DNA of 64,000 nt from assembly GCF_900167535.1 (NCBI RefSeq), contig NZ_FUYE01000012.1, forward strand, positions 26,991 to 90,990. The letters are read 5' to 3'. Positions within the stretch are counted from its first letter, which is position 1, and the number at the start of each line of letters is the position of its first letter. The notes beneath the pieces were generated by a model. The model was not told where the DNA came from. It saw only the letters and a list, made by a program, of their open reading frames with translations, and searched no databases. This DNA comes from Prosthecobacter debontii. Lineage in GTDB: Bacteria; Verrucomicrobiota; Verrucomicrobiia; Verrucomicrobiales; Verrucomicrobiaceae. The translations under genes were made by a program, and so were the position numbers. This document shows positions 49,601 through 56,860 of this stretch, piece after piece.

Positions 49601-52510
49601 TCCGTGGCGAAGGTGGAGTTCTTTGCCAATGGTAGCAAGGTGGGCGAAGATACCTCCGCACCATTCACCACGGATTGGGCAGGGATGGTGTCGGGCACTT
49701 ATGAGCTGACGGTTCAAGCGACAGACGATCAAGGCGGTGTCAGCACGTCGGCTCCGGTGACTGTGAGTATCATCAACTCGTCCAATCAATCCCCAACAGT
49801 GGCCTTTGTTTCGCCGTTGGCCAATGAACTGATCCGTGCTTCCGAAGCGCAGCTTCAAGTGAGCGTCAGTGATAGCGATGGCACCGTGACCCAGGTGGAG
49901 TTTTATCGCAACGGCAGTAAGATCGGTGAGTCCACCGTGGCTCCTTTCAGCTTCACTTGGACCGGAATCTCCGTGGGTGAGCACACCCTCACGGCGGTGG
50001 CTTGGGACAACGATGGCGGTAGCACCACCTCGACTCCGATCACGGTTACCGCGACAGCCTTTACCGATGTCACCACCCTCGCGAAGGGCTCTGTGTGGAA
50101 GTATCTCGACGATGGTTCGGATCAAGGCACCGCTTGGAAAGAGAGTGCCTTCAATGATGCAGCTTGGGCCTCGGGACCTGCCAAACTCGGGTATCAAGAC
50201 AATGCCGTCACGGTTCTGCGCGAAGGCCCCAGCGGCATGACCAGCAGCACGAAATACATCACTTATTACTTCCGCCGCACCTTTGAGGTCGCCGATGTCT
50301 CGCATGTCCTCGGTTTGCAGGTCAATCTCTTGCGCGATGACGCTGCGGTCATCTACCTGAACGGTGTGGAAGTGGGGCGCAGCAACATGCCTCAAGGTTC
50401 ATTCAACTATCTGACGGAGTCCTCCACCATTGTCAGTGGCAGTGATGAGACGACCTATTTCCCGCTGACCTTGCCGAAAGCGGCCCTGGTCAACGGCCAG
50501 AACGTGATCGCCGTGGAGATTCACCAGCGTGATAGCGCCAGTTCAGACTTGGGCTTTGATCTGGAATTGATCTCGACCATGGCAGGCGGCAATGCCCTGC
50601 CTGTGGTGCAACTGACCGCACCAACGGAAGGGGCCACTTTCTTCCCGGGAGCGACAGTGACCCTGACGGCGACGGCGGAGGATAGTGATGGCTCGGTGGC
50701 GAAGGTGGAGTTCTACAATGGCAGCACCAAGCTCGGTGAAGACAGCACCGCTCCTTATGAGTATGTCTGGAATGGCATCACCGCAGGCTCATACGCGGTG
50801 AAGGCGATCGCAACGGACGACATCGGCAGCACGGGCAGTTCAGCGGTGGTGAATTTCACCGTCACCCCCGGTCCTTCGGGAACGATTACGCGTGGACCCT
50901 ACCTTCAGCAGGGCACCCCGAGCAGCATGATCGTGCGCTGGCGCAGCAGCCAAAGCGTGACCGGACGTGTGCGCTACGGCACCGCTCCTGACGCTCTCAC
51001 TCAGTTCGTGGACGAGGCGTCCGCCGAGACGGAGCACACGGTGAAGATCAGCGGGTTGAATCCTTACACGCGTTATTATTACAGCGTTGGTTCGGCGGAT
51101 GATGTACTGGCAGGGGGTGATGCTCAGCATACCTTCCTGACCTCACCTGCGGCCAATACTGAGGTGACGACCCGTGTTTGGGTGCTCGGCGATGCTGGCA
51201 CGGCGGATAGCAACCAACGCGCGGTGCGCGATGCCTTCTACACATGGACGGGCAGCCGCACGCCGGACTTCTGGGTGATGCTGGGTGACAATGCCTACAA
51301 CAACGGCACACAGACGGAGTTCCAAAACGCGCTCTTCAACATCTATCCCACGATGCTGAATAAGAGCCCGCTGTGGTCTTGCATCGGCAACCATGAAACC
51401 TACGGGGGCACGGAAGCCAATGGCCGTTATCCGTATGAGAACATTCATGAATTCCCCACCAACGGTGAGGCCGGTGGTGTGGCTTCGGGCACCGAGAAGT
51501 ATTTCTCTTGGGACTATGGCCACACGCATTTCATCAGCTTGGATTCCATGACGGTGAGTCGTGCGGCCAATGGTGCCATGGCCACCTGGTTGCGCGAGGA
51601 TCTGGCTGCCACCACGAAGACCTGGATCATCGTCATCTTCCACCATCCGCCTTACACCAAGGGCTCCCACAACTCCGACAGCGAAAGCGAGTTGATTCAA
51701 ATGCGTCAAAACATCCAACCGATTCTTGAAGAAGGGGGCGTGGATCTGGTGCTCTGTGGTCACAGCCATAGCTATGAACGCAGTTACTTGATCGACGGGC
51801 ACTATGGTCTCAGCGGCACCTACAGCCATGCGACGCACCGCAAGCAAGCGGGTAACGGACGCCCGGGAAGCGATGGGGCTTATATCAAGCCGCTCACAGG
51901 GCCACGGGATCACTTCGGCACCGTTTATGCGGTGGCGGGTTCTTCCGGTAAGATCAGTGGCGGGAGCCTCAATCACCCGGCCATGTATCTGAGCTTGAAT
52001 AACCTGGGCTCGCTGGTCCTGGACATTCAAGGCAATCGCCTGGACGCGACCTTCATCCGTGAAAATGGCAGCACGCCCGATAGCTTCACCATTCTGAAAC
52101 AAGGTGCGGCGGATAGCGATCAAGATGGAATCTCCGACGAATATGAGATTGCACACGGTCTGGATCGGAAAGATGCCGGAGATGCGTTGTTGGATTCCGA
52201 TAAAGATGGTCTAACCAACTTGGAGGAGTATCTCTTCGGCCTGAAGTCGGAGGTGTCGGATCGCTACATGTGGAGCACCACACAGGATGAAGTGACGGGA
52301 AATCACACCGTCTGTTTTGCCACCTTGCCGGGGCGCAGTTATCAGGTCTTCTACAGCCCTGATCTCGTCCAGTGGTTCCCCGCTTCAGGAGTCGTCACCG
52401 GGGATGGCACGGAAAAGTGCTGGACCGATGACGGCAGCGGTGGAACTCCGAGCGCCTCGAGCTTGGCGGATCATCGCTTCTACCGCGTGAAAGTGACCTT
52501 GACTCCATGA
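43649..52510 (+). CDS. 2953-residue secreted multidomain protein with two metallophosphoesterase domains
   Basis: Signal peptide MIRSLRHPLALLFTLAPGLLCA. Approximate layout: unknown N-terminal domain 25-370; Ig-like 1 (371-467); LamG-like 1 (467-705); Ig-like 2; LamG-like 2 (795-1050); Ig-like 3; a degenerate Ig; phosphoesterase 1 (about 1196-1545, with GDIVENG, GNHDQ, GGHIHGEG); Ig-like 4 and 5; a beta module (1731-1950); Ig-like 6 and 7; jelly-roll-like module (2138-2312); Ig-like 8; FN3 plus purple-acid-phosphatase-like domain (2410-2810, with LGDAGTA, LGDNAY, GNHETY, CGHSHSYER); Asp-rich C-terminus DQDGISDEYEIAHG. Each Ig unit contains a VEFY-type motif. Both phosphoesterase metal sites look complete. 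Probably cell-surface and phosphate-scavenging. Starts by ATGA overlap. Confidence 0.85.
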   Translation: MIRSLRHPLALLFTLAPGLLCAQTLQFGNLQVRQNSTAGTTAAITLSIGPGSSSGFTLGASSTRGSYDVLFGQTNDLTSGVVISNVIENGRDNSGAAGGEAFDLFYATTITGSPNTAGSAENYKIGVYRAAQGDKVNMNVGFGYFPFSRYLGGIARNSVNNSALNSIIASPGIELGTGLEFQNTATNGTYILDLTSLGASSANGVLFVTGGKDEDNYALSQANADGTFNIICHDNGANGSGGETDGVAFVYLPISGAGSNNLVALGRVNSNATTDVAGGSYTLSKGGTGQWYLTIPGHDGSSGVLLVSAEGGTSYNADNIVSSQWDATNSRWVIESRDLSGATALPTLQNGGDNAEDMFSFAFFTTAPINVVPTVTLTAPTNASTSVYGTDIVLRADAADSDGTVARVEFYDGATLLGQDETAPYEWTLSAPAIGAHVLTARAVDSSEGSATSTAINVTVIPQAGTEGLFFDGVNDYVTFGNTPALGLASFTLECWFRRDGAGVAASTGSGGVSAIPLVTKGRGESDGSNVDCNYFLGIRADSGVLTADFEDMATGLNHPVSGTTPVQTGQWQHAAVTFDSTAKEWRLYLNGALEAVLETDGQVPRSDSIQHAGLATAMTSTGAAAGYFLGAMDEARIWNYARTQSEIQASINEQIPSATGLVGRWGMNEGTGTTITSTASGALTGTLRNDPLWTTGAPFSVNIPPSVSITAPADESAVFAPGAFTITATASDDDGSITQVEFLRNGDVVATDTAAPFELEQSGLPAGRYTYTARATDDRDAVAVSGAVSVRVVFDPANPPTNTALWFDGVDDYVTMGVAPELNVGGPPSNGFTAECWFRKEGAGLTSGSGSGGVTGVPLFGKGRGENDGSNVDCNYFFGINTAGQLVADFEAYPASGISSGLNFPVTGSHAAIQEGSWHHAAVTYDGNAHQWKLYLDGVEVGTASAATGALPRYDSIQHFALGAAMNSSGVREGAFAGRLDEVRVWNYARSPEEIAAAKDYEIASAVGLVGRYGLNEATGNNAGNSVSSTPVGVLTNGPVWVEGAPFSGVNHAPVISLTAPGDGASSMYPYGVNMTADAVDSDGGVVRVDFLVNGEKVGEDTEAPFTYVWVPPAVGTYELTARAVDTLGAAASSAVVNLTIIPNPNQAPSISLSAPADQASGIGGSTELTATLSDPEGDAMTVTFYGRLTTPTTPGPDFSLMTLPDTQYYSQNTGGTRLAQFIGQTNWIVSQKDTLKVAFVSHQGDIVENGESVPQQWVNADQALSILEVPATTLRAHGIPWGAAPGNHDQTPIGNADGSTVSFNQYFGVERFTGRSYYGGNYGVNNDNNYQLFSASGLDFIIIHIEYDTTPDQPVLDWADALLKAHPHRRGIITSHWMVNTGNPATFSAMGQALYDNLKDNPNLFLMLGGHIHGEGQRSDTFEGRTVHSVLQDYQGRSNGGDGWLRYFVFSPANNTITAKTYSPKLDQYETDTNSEFVLTYDMQAPMMEWVPLGTVTVPAGETTASLEWTGLESGKDYEWYAAVTDGISRVGSTTRHFSTAAGAAPTVQLTSPAEGALLSTVAPVTLTATAADSDGSIARVEFYQGHQKLGEDSTAPYTYVWSGAAVGSYQLSAVAVDDSGNTALSAIVNVTLTDANVPPTVNLTSPVEAAVYQAPAGVIFQVEAEDVDGSVTKVEFYQGATKVGEVTSAPYAFIWEVAAAGEYELTAVATDDDAATTVSEAVTVTVSAPVPAFTYTQDFNGLGTAGTTPPTGWAIYGNMGGTNSTWTNTTGIPVSEMGAGSVSTTLSATTSYTGTSNSNGYNYALSGSTSDRALGLSPTSGRGSALQLTLQNTTGADIPYFRIGYDMRRFTTASTANELPGYWLFYSLDDGVTWVSVSDLNPAASGATVNVPNSTGVTTVPLTMIQLGQPWKAGQGIRLRWVDDNATQTSPDQVYGLDNVTLTTEGLNALPTVLLTAPQSGASFSLPGPVTLSALASDGDGSVAKVEFFANGSKVGEDTSAPFTTDWAGMVSGTYELTVQATDDQGGVSTSAPVTVSIINSSNQSPTVAFVSPLANELIRASEAQLQVSVSDSDGTVTQVEFYRNGSKIGESTVAPFSFTWTGISVGEHTLTAVAWDNDGGSTTSTPITVTATAFTDVTTLAKGSVWKYLDDGSDQGTAWKESAFNDAAWASGPAKLGYQDNAVTVLREGPSGMTSSTKYITYYFRRTFEVADVSHVLGLQVNLLRDDAAVIYLNGVEVGRSNMPQGSFNYLTESSTIVSGSDETTYFPLTLPKAALVNGQNVIAVEIHQRDSASSDLGFDLELISTMAGGNALPVVQLTAPTEGATFFPGATVTLTATAEDSDGSVAKVEFYNGSTKLGEDSTAPYEYVWNGITAGSYAVKAIATDDIGSTGSSAVVNFTVTPGPSGTITRGPYLQQGTPSSMIVRWRSSQSVTGRVRYGTAPDALTQFVDEASAETEHTVKISGLNPYTRYYYSVGSADDVLAGGDAQHTFLTSPAANTEVTTRVWVLGDAGTADSNQRAVRDAFYTWTGSRTPDFWVMLGDNAYNNGTQTEFQNALFNIYPTMLNKSPLWSCIGNHETYGGTEANGRYPYENIHEFPTNGEAGGVASGTEKYFSWDYGHTHFISLDSMTVSRAANGAMATWLREDLAATTKTWIIVIFHHPPYTKGSHNSDSESELIQMRQNIQPILEEGGVDLVLCGHSHSYERSYLIDGHYGLSGTYSHATHRKQAGNGRPGSDGAYIKPLTGPRDHFGTVYAVAGSSGKISGGSLNHPAMYLSLNNLGSLVLDIQGNRLDATFIRENGSTPDSFTILKQGAADSDQDGISDEYEIAHGLDRKDAGDALLDSDKDGLTNLEEYLFGLKSEVSDRYMWSTTQDEVTGNHTVCFATLPGRSYQVFYSPDLVQWFPASGVVTGDGTEKCWTDDGSGGTPSASSLADHRFYRVKVTLTP

Positions 52511-53685
52511 GGACGTTTTTTCTCATCATCGGGTTAGGCTTGAGTGTGGCTTCCGCTTCTGCGGGGGCGGATCGCTCGCAGAGCAATGAAGCCGCCCGGG
52601 CCGAGGCCGTGCTGCACTATGCGGATGTGGTGCATGCGGCCTATGTGGATGCGCAAGGAGGCGCTCAACGTTTGCAGGAAAGCGTGGAGAAGTTTTGTGC
52701 GCGGCCTGATGAGGCGGGACTTCAAGCTTGCCGTAAGGCCTGGGAGCGTGCTCGCCAGCCTTATGCGGTGACCGAAGCTTTTCGTTTTTACGGTGGCCCG
52801 GTGGATGATGCGAGCGGTCCTGAAGGCCTGATGAATGCCTGGCCGGTGGATGAGGCTTGGCTGGAGTCGGGAGACGGTCGGGGATTGATCGAAGATGAAA
52901 CCACGTGGCCGGAGATCACGGCGGAGGCACTGCGTGCGGCGAATCAAAAGGAGGGTGAAAAGAACATCGCCAGTGGATGGCATGCGCTGGAGTTCCTGCT
53001 GTGGGGGAAGGATGAAAGCCTGGAGGGGCCTGGTCAACGGCCCTGGACGGACTTTACCAGCGCCCCCCATGCCGAGCGGCGGACGGCGGCTTTACGCGTG
53101 TTAGCCCAGGCCCTCGGTCAAGATCTCGAAGGGCTCGTGCAAGCTTGGTCGCCTTCGGTGTCGGGTAATTATCGTTCCCGCTTTCTCCAGATGGAGACGG
53201 CCGAGGCTGCGCGCTGCATGCTCACCGGCCTCATTTACCTGTCGGGTCAGGAGATGGCGGGGGAAAGATTGAATGTGGCCCTGGAGACGCGTGATCAAGA
53301 GGATGAGCAATCCTGCTTCAGTGACACCACGACTCAGGATTTACGCCACAATCTGCTCGGTCTGCAAACTGTGTGGGCGGGGACCTATGAAAGCATCTTC
53401 ATCGCTGAAAATGATGTGTCCGGCGAGGGGCTTCAAAAAGCATGTCACGCCTTGGACCCCGCTATGGCGGATGCTGTGACGGCCGCCTTGAACCGCTGCG
53501 CCCAACTGGCGGCCTCTTTACCCGAGCCCTTTGATCGTGCCATTCAGAACCCCGATGGCTCCCATGAGCGGCGGATGTATCAAGAGATGCGTGCGGAGCT
53601 GGAACAGCTCTCCAATCTGTTTCAAGCGGTGGCGGATAAAATGAGCCTGCAAATCATTGCCGGTGGAGCTTTTTACAATGGTTAG
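52507..53685 (+). CDS. imelysin-family (M75) periplasmic protein
   Basis: A 392-residue exported protein (signal peptide LIIGLGLSVASASAGA). The family hallmark GWHALEFLLWGKDE (about 157-170, from the GxHxxE peptidase/iron motif) is intact, and YGGPVDD and RCMLTGLIYLSGQ belong to the imelysin repeat fold; two related halves of helices are visible. Imelysins take part in periplasmic iron or haem-linked processes and often sit beside di-haem oxidoreductases, as here. The ATG overlaps the stop of the giant gene by ATGA. Confidence 0.85.
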   Translation: MRTFFLIIGLGLSVASASAGADRSQSNEAARAEAVLHYADVVHAAYVDAQGGAQRLQESVEKFCARPDEAGLQACRKAWERARQPYAVTEAFRFYGGPVDDASGPEGLMNAWPVDEAWLESGDGRGLIEDETTWPEITAEALRAANQKEGEKNIASGWHALEFLLWGKDESLEGPGQRPWTDFTSAPHAERRTAALRVLAQALGQDLEGLVQAWSPSVSGNYRSRFLQMETAEAARCMLTGLIYLSGQEMAGERLNVALETRDQEDEQSCFSDTTTQDLRHNLLGLQTVWAGTYESIFIAENDVSGEGLQKACHALDPAMADAVTAALNRCAQLAASLPEPFDRAIQNPDGSHERRMYQEMRAELEQLSNLFQAVADKMSLQIIAGGAFYNG

Positions 53686-54961
53686 GCCGGGATGGAACTT
53701 GGGGCTAAGCATGCTCAGTCTCCTGCTGGGAATGTGCGTCCAAGCTGCGGATGTGACAGTGCCGGATGCGGGAAGGAATGCCTATTCACATCCCATGCCA
53801 GGCTTGTCGGTGGAGACGCGCCGGGCGCATGCCACGGGCAACTCCTTCTTCAACGAAAACTGGATCATGGCCCCGGGAAGCGCATCGTCTCGCGATGGCT
53901 TAGGCCCCTATTTCAACGCACGATCCTGCTCAGCCTGTCATCCACTGGATGGCCGTGGCTCTCCTGATTCGGTGGCTTTGTTGGTGCGTATGAGCATGCT
54001 TAGTGAGGGAGGCTCTCAACCTCATCCACGGTATGGAGATCAAATTCAGACCCTCGCGTTACCGGGGCTGAAACCGGAAGCCCGAATTGAACTGACCTGG
54101 CAGCAGGTCGGTGATCTACGCCGACCTCAACTCCACATCGATGATTGGAGGGAAGGGGAGCCAGACAGGGCGTTGGCGCTCAGTCCGCGTGTGGGTAACG
54201 CCGTGTTCGGCCTCGGATTGTTGGAGGCTGTGGCGGTGGAGGAGATCGAGCGTCGTGCAGATCCCGAGGATCGAGATGGGGATGGCATCAGCGGTCGGGT
54301 GAATCGAGTTTGGGATAAAACGTCGAAATCTTTGATGTTAGGTCGATTCGGGTGGAAGGCGAATCAGCCCACCCTGCGTCAGCAAGCCGCTGATGCATTT
54401 CTCGGCGACATCGGCATCACCAGTCCGGTGAACCCTGACGAAGACGGACCGCCCGAGATCCCGCATGGAGGCAGTCCTGAATTGAGTGAACTCCTGCTGC
54501 AACGAGTCACCACCTATTTGCAAACTCTGGCACCCCCCGCTCGACGTGAGGTCGATCACCCTCAAGTGAAGCAGGGCGAACGTCTCTTCCAGGCACTGCG
54601 TTGTGCGGCTTGTCACGTGCCTGAACTGCAAACGGCCGCCGATGCCCACTTAGCCGAGTTAAGATCCAAGACCTTTCATCCCTACACCGACCTGCTGCTC
54701 CACGATCTGGGGGAAGGGCTGGCGGATCATCGTCCTGACCATGAAGCCGAGGGGCGGGAGTGGCGCACGGCCCCTCTCTGGGGCTTGGGTTTGCAGGAAA
54801 CCGTGAACGGACACACCACCTTACTTCATGATGGGCGGGCGCGGAATGCGCATGAAGCCATCCTCTGGCATGGGGGTGAAGCGACCGCCAGCCAGGAGGC
54901 TTATCAAAAGCTGAGCGAGATGGAGCGCGAAGCCCTGCTGCGTTTCTTGAAGTCGTTGTGA
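53678..54961 (+). CDS. di-haem oxidoreductase (DUF1111 type)
   Basis: A 427-residue exported cytochrome. Two haem-binding motifs are CSACH (84-88) and CAACH (309-313). The arrangement with the long insert and the ending AAFT-like LHDGRARNAHEAILWHGGEA and MEREALLRFLKSL matches the thiol/di-haem oxidoreductase (DUF1111) family found with imelysin. ATG 53678 overlaps the imelysin stop and gives a signal peptide MVRPGWNLGLSMLSLLLGMC. A putative electron donor in metal uptake; the real substrate is unknown. Last gene of the operon. Confidence 0.88.
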   Translation: MVRPGWNLGLSMLSLLLGMCVQAADVTVPDAGRNAYSHPMPGLSVETRRAHATGNSFFNENWIMAPGSASSRDGLGPYFNARSCSACHPLDGRGSPDSVALLVRMSMLSEGGSQPHPRYGDQIQTLALPGLKPEARIELTWQQVGDLRRPQLHIDDWREGEPDRALALSPRVGNAVFGLGLLEAVAVEEIERRADPEDRDGDGISGRVNRVWDKTSKSLMLGRFGWKANQPTLRQQAADAFLGDIGITSPVNPDEDGPPEIPHGGSPELSELLLQRVTTYLQTLAPPARREVDHPQVKQGERLFQALRCAACHVPELQTAADAHLAELRSKTFHPYTDLLLHDLGEGLADHRPDHEAEGREWRTAPLWGLGLQETVNGHTTLLHDGRARNAHEAILWHGGEATASQEAYQKLSEMEREALLRFLKSL

Positions 54962-55040
54962 ACGGGGGGAGGGGGCTCAATTAATCAACCTTCGCCTTAG
55001 AGAATATCAAATGAGTCTGGGGTCATTCAGAGAAGGCATG

Positions 55041-55127
55041 GAGAGGAGCTCGGGCACTCCTGCCCGCCCCCGTCTTAGCGGCCGTGCTGCATGTGAAGAC
55101 GGCGGACAAAGTGTCCGCGCTCCTCTC
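55041..55127. repeat. short terminal-inverted-repeat element, copy A
   Basis: Begins GAGAGGAGC and ends GCTCCTCTC, nine-base perfect inverted ends, with internal small hairpins such as GCGGAC/GTCCGC. The same ends and overall plan occur in copy B at 56582-56690. It lies downstream of the di-haem oxidoreductase and downstream of the CARF gene on the opposite strand. The surrounding 54962-55471 region holds no supported gene. Confidence 0.6.
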
Positions 55128-55232
55128 GCGCTATGTCCGACAATGCTCGGAGTGGCGGCATTATCTGTCAATACGTTCTAATGAAGTGAAAGGCTCTCCG
55201 TCGTGTGAGCCGTAGAGCGGCGGGACGTTTCT

Positions 55233-55425
55233 TAGCCCGGCCTTTCAAGGCCGGGTGTGCAGGCAAAAGTGCGGAGTGTTTGAATCAAGTCGCAGAGCGA
55301 CGACAGAACCCGTGGCCGCTCTCTGAAGTTTCTTTGGCAAACGATCGGTTCGGCCGTCGCTCTGCGACTCTTTTCCGAATCACCGAAACCCAAGGTTCGA
55401 TACCCGGCCTTGAAAGGCCGGGCTA
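55233..55425. repeat. 193-bp inverted-repeat element (REP/MITE-like)
   Basis: Perfect 23-bp inverted ends (55233-55255 with 55403-55425), each itself nearly palindromic (CCCGGCCTTTCAAGGCCGGG), plus a 15-bp inner inverted repeat (55288-55302 with 55355-55369). The unit can form a long hairpin. No ORF or target duplication was recognised. It is 47 bases from the stop of the CARF gene and may also end its transcript. Confidence 0.75.
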
Positions 55426-55471
55426 GGATAGCTTCACGAAAGGATACCTTAAATGGCAATGCTATCACAGT

Positions 55472-56473
55472 TTAGCCTTGGATGAGTCGATCAGGTCCAG
55501 CCGTGAAAGAGATATCATAACGGTGGGGCTCTTTGGGCAGTTGAGTTTGCACATATTGGATGGCGACGCCACGGTTGACGGAGGTGAGCACGGCGGCAGC
55601 ACTCGAGGTTTTTTGACCGCCCGTGATGTCGATGCAGATACCACTGTCATGGCTCGCATGCTTTTCCTTGTCGGACTCAATGATGGCTCGTAAGCAACGT
55701 TGCACTTCGTCCATCATTTCAAAGTCGCAAGCGACTGGCCATTCGACGATGGGAATGTCGGGGATATAAGGTTGCAGGAAAGCTTTGCAATCCGGGAGGC
55801 TGACATGCGTGCCCGGATCAGTGGACGAGCCCTTTACAGGGGCTGAGCCGAGGAGGTAGATGCGTTGCAAGGTTCCTGCTCGTCGATGGGGGTGGATGCC
55901 TCGGAGCAGCATCTCCCAGCTAAAAGGAGCATTGAGCGTGAGCAGCCGATTCGCATCCTCCATTAAATCGGAACGCGGGAGCAATACCTCGCTTACCTTG
56001 GGTTCCTCTGCCGTTGCATGAGCCGAACCAGATGGTGCGGTTGTTTGACGAGGCGGCGCTCCGACCACTTTCACCGGTCCCTCCGACAAGACACCTGCCT
56101 CCAGACCTTTTGGATAGGAGACAAAAAAGATCAGCACTTGGGATGGTTCGGCACCCGCGATGAAAGTCCGTTCGGAAAAGGTGCTGATAGATTCCCGGAC
56201 GATCCAGGCCAGACTTGCCACAGCCGCACTACAGATTAGAAGTCCGACAGCAATCAGCGGGATCCAGTGCGAAGTGCTTTCCTGTTTCAGCCAGTCACCC
56301 ACGTAACTTTCCATGAGACCACCCGCTACAGCGACCAAAAAGGCAGCCAGCGTGAGCAGGAGAATGACAGTGTATCCACCAGGCCGATGATGTACCCTAC
56401 GCCAAAATGAAATGATACGGTCCTTTGTTCGATTGAACGTTAGGCGAGACAGGGAGCGGGCAGGTTTCGACAT
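55472..56473 (-). CDS. membrane-anchored CARF-domain protein (putative CRISPR type III effector)
   Basis: A 333-residue protein with a basic N-terminus, two transmembrane helices (about 34-54 and 70-92) and a cytoplasmic Rossmann-type domain (about 110-330). That domain carries the CARF pattern: first strand SQVLIFFVSYPKG (111-123), LQRIYLLGS (202-210), and the ligand-loop motif DITGGQKTSSAAAVLTSV (282-299). CARF domains bind cyclic oligoadenylate made by Cas10. No nuclease, protease or HEPN motif is seen, so the output is probably on the membrane, as for Cam1/Csx23-type effectors. It lies 390 bases downstream of cmr1 on the same strand, bracketed by repeat elements. Confidence 0.75.
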   Translation of the reverse strand: MSKPARSLSRLTFNRTKDRIISFWRRVHHRPGGYTVILLLTLAAFLVAVAGGLMESYVGDWLKQESTSHWIPLIAVGLLICSAAVASLAWIVRESISTFSERTFIAGAEPSQVLIFFVSYPKGLEAGVLSEGPVKVVGAPPRQTTAPSGSAHATAEEPKVSEVLLPRSDLMEDANRLLTLNAPFSWEMLLRGIHPHRRAGTLQRIYLLGSAPVKGSSTDPGTHVSLPDCKAFLQPYIPDIPIVEWPVACDFEMMDEVQRCLRAIIESDKEKHASHDSGICIDITGGQKTSSAAAVLTSVNRGVAIQYVQTQLPKEPHRYDISFTAGPDRLIQG

Positions 56474-56581
56474 GGCAGTGGGATCATGGATCGGGAGTTG
56501 AGGAACTCAGAAAAGTGGCCGGAGGCTGATGCAAGTTTAGAGCGTATTAAATGATTGAGTAACCGCTTGGCTATGTGAATT

Positions 56582-56690
56582 GAGAGGAGCGCGGAGATTC
56601 GCTTCGCGGCTACGCAGCATCTCCGCATCATTCAAATGGCGGCAAAGCCGCGTAGCTAAAGAGGCGGGCAAGAGTGCCCACGCTCCTCTC
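56582..56690. repeat. short terminal-inverted-repeat element, copy B
   Basis: Ends GAGAGGAGCG (56582-56591) and CGCTCCTCTC (56681-56690), ten-base perfect inverted repeats, followed outside by GCGCTGTGT, similar to GCGCTATGT after copy A. Internal hairpins pair GCGGAGAT with ATCTCCGC. It lies in the gap between cmr1 and the CARF gene (56474-56860), which has no supported gene. Confidence 0.6.
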
Positions 56691-56729
56691 GCGCTGTGTA
56701 TCCTACCGGCAAAAATGGAGATGTGGAGG

Positions 56730-56826
56730 CTTTCGGCGCGGAGTCATGTGAGGACGAGCATGGCAAGGAGGGCACTATCCCTGCGGATAGTCATCAGTGC
56801 CTTCCGGCGCGGAGTCATGTGAGGAC
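56730..56826 (+). repeat. two 26-bp direct repeats 71 bp apart beside cmr1
   Basis: CTTTCGGCGCGGAGTCATGT... (56730-56755) recurs at 56801-56826 with one substitution; 45 bases separate them. The period of 71 is that of a CRISPR repeat-spacer unit, and the site is at the end of a cmr operon, so it could be a two-repeat remnant array. Only two copies and a high GC repeat without the usual 3' end leave a dispersed intergenic repeat equally likely. Confidence 0.5.
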
Positions 56827-56860
56827 TGGTGGGTGTTTTAGGCCTTGATGATCAAGGCGC

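Noticed and set aside
55041..56690. Reading the short repeat elements as a CRISPR array
   Set aside because: They are inverted, differ in length and sit far apart with no regular spacing.
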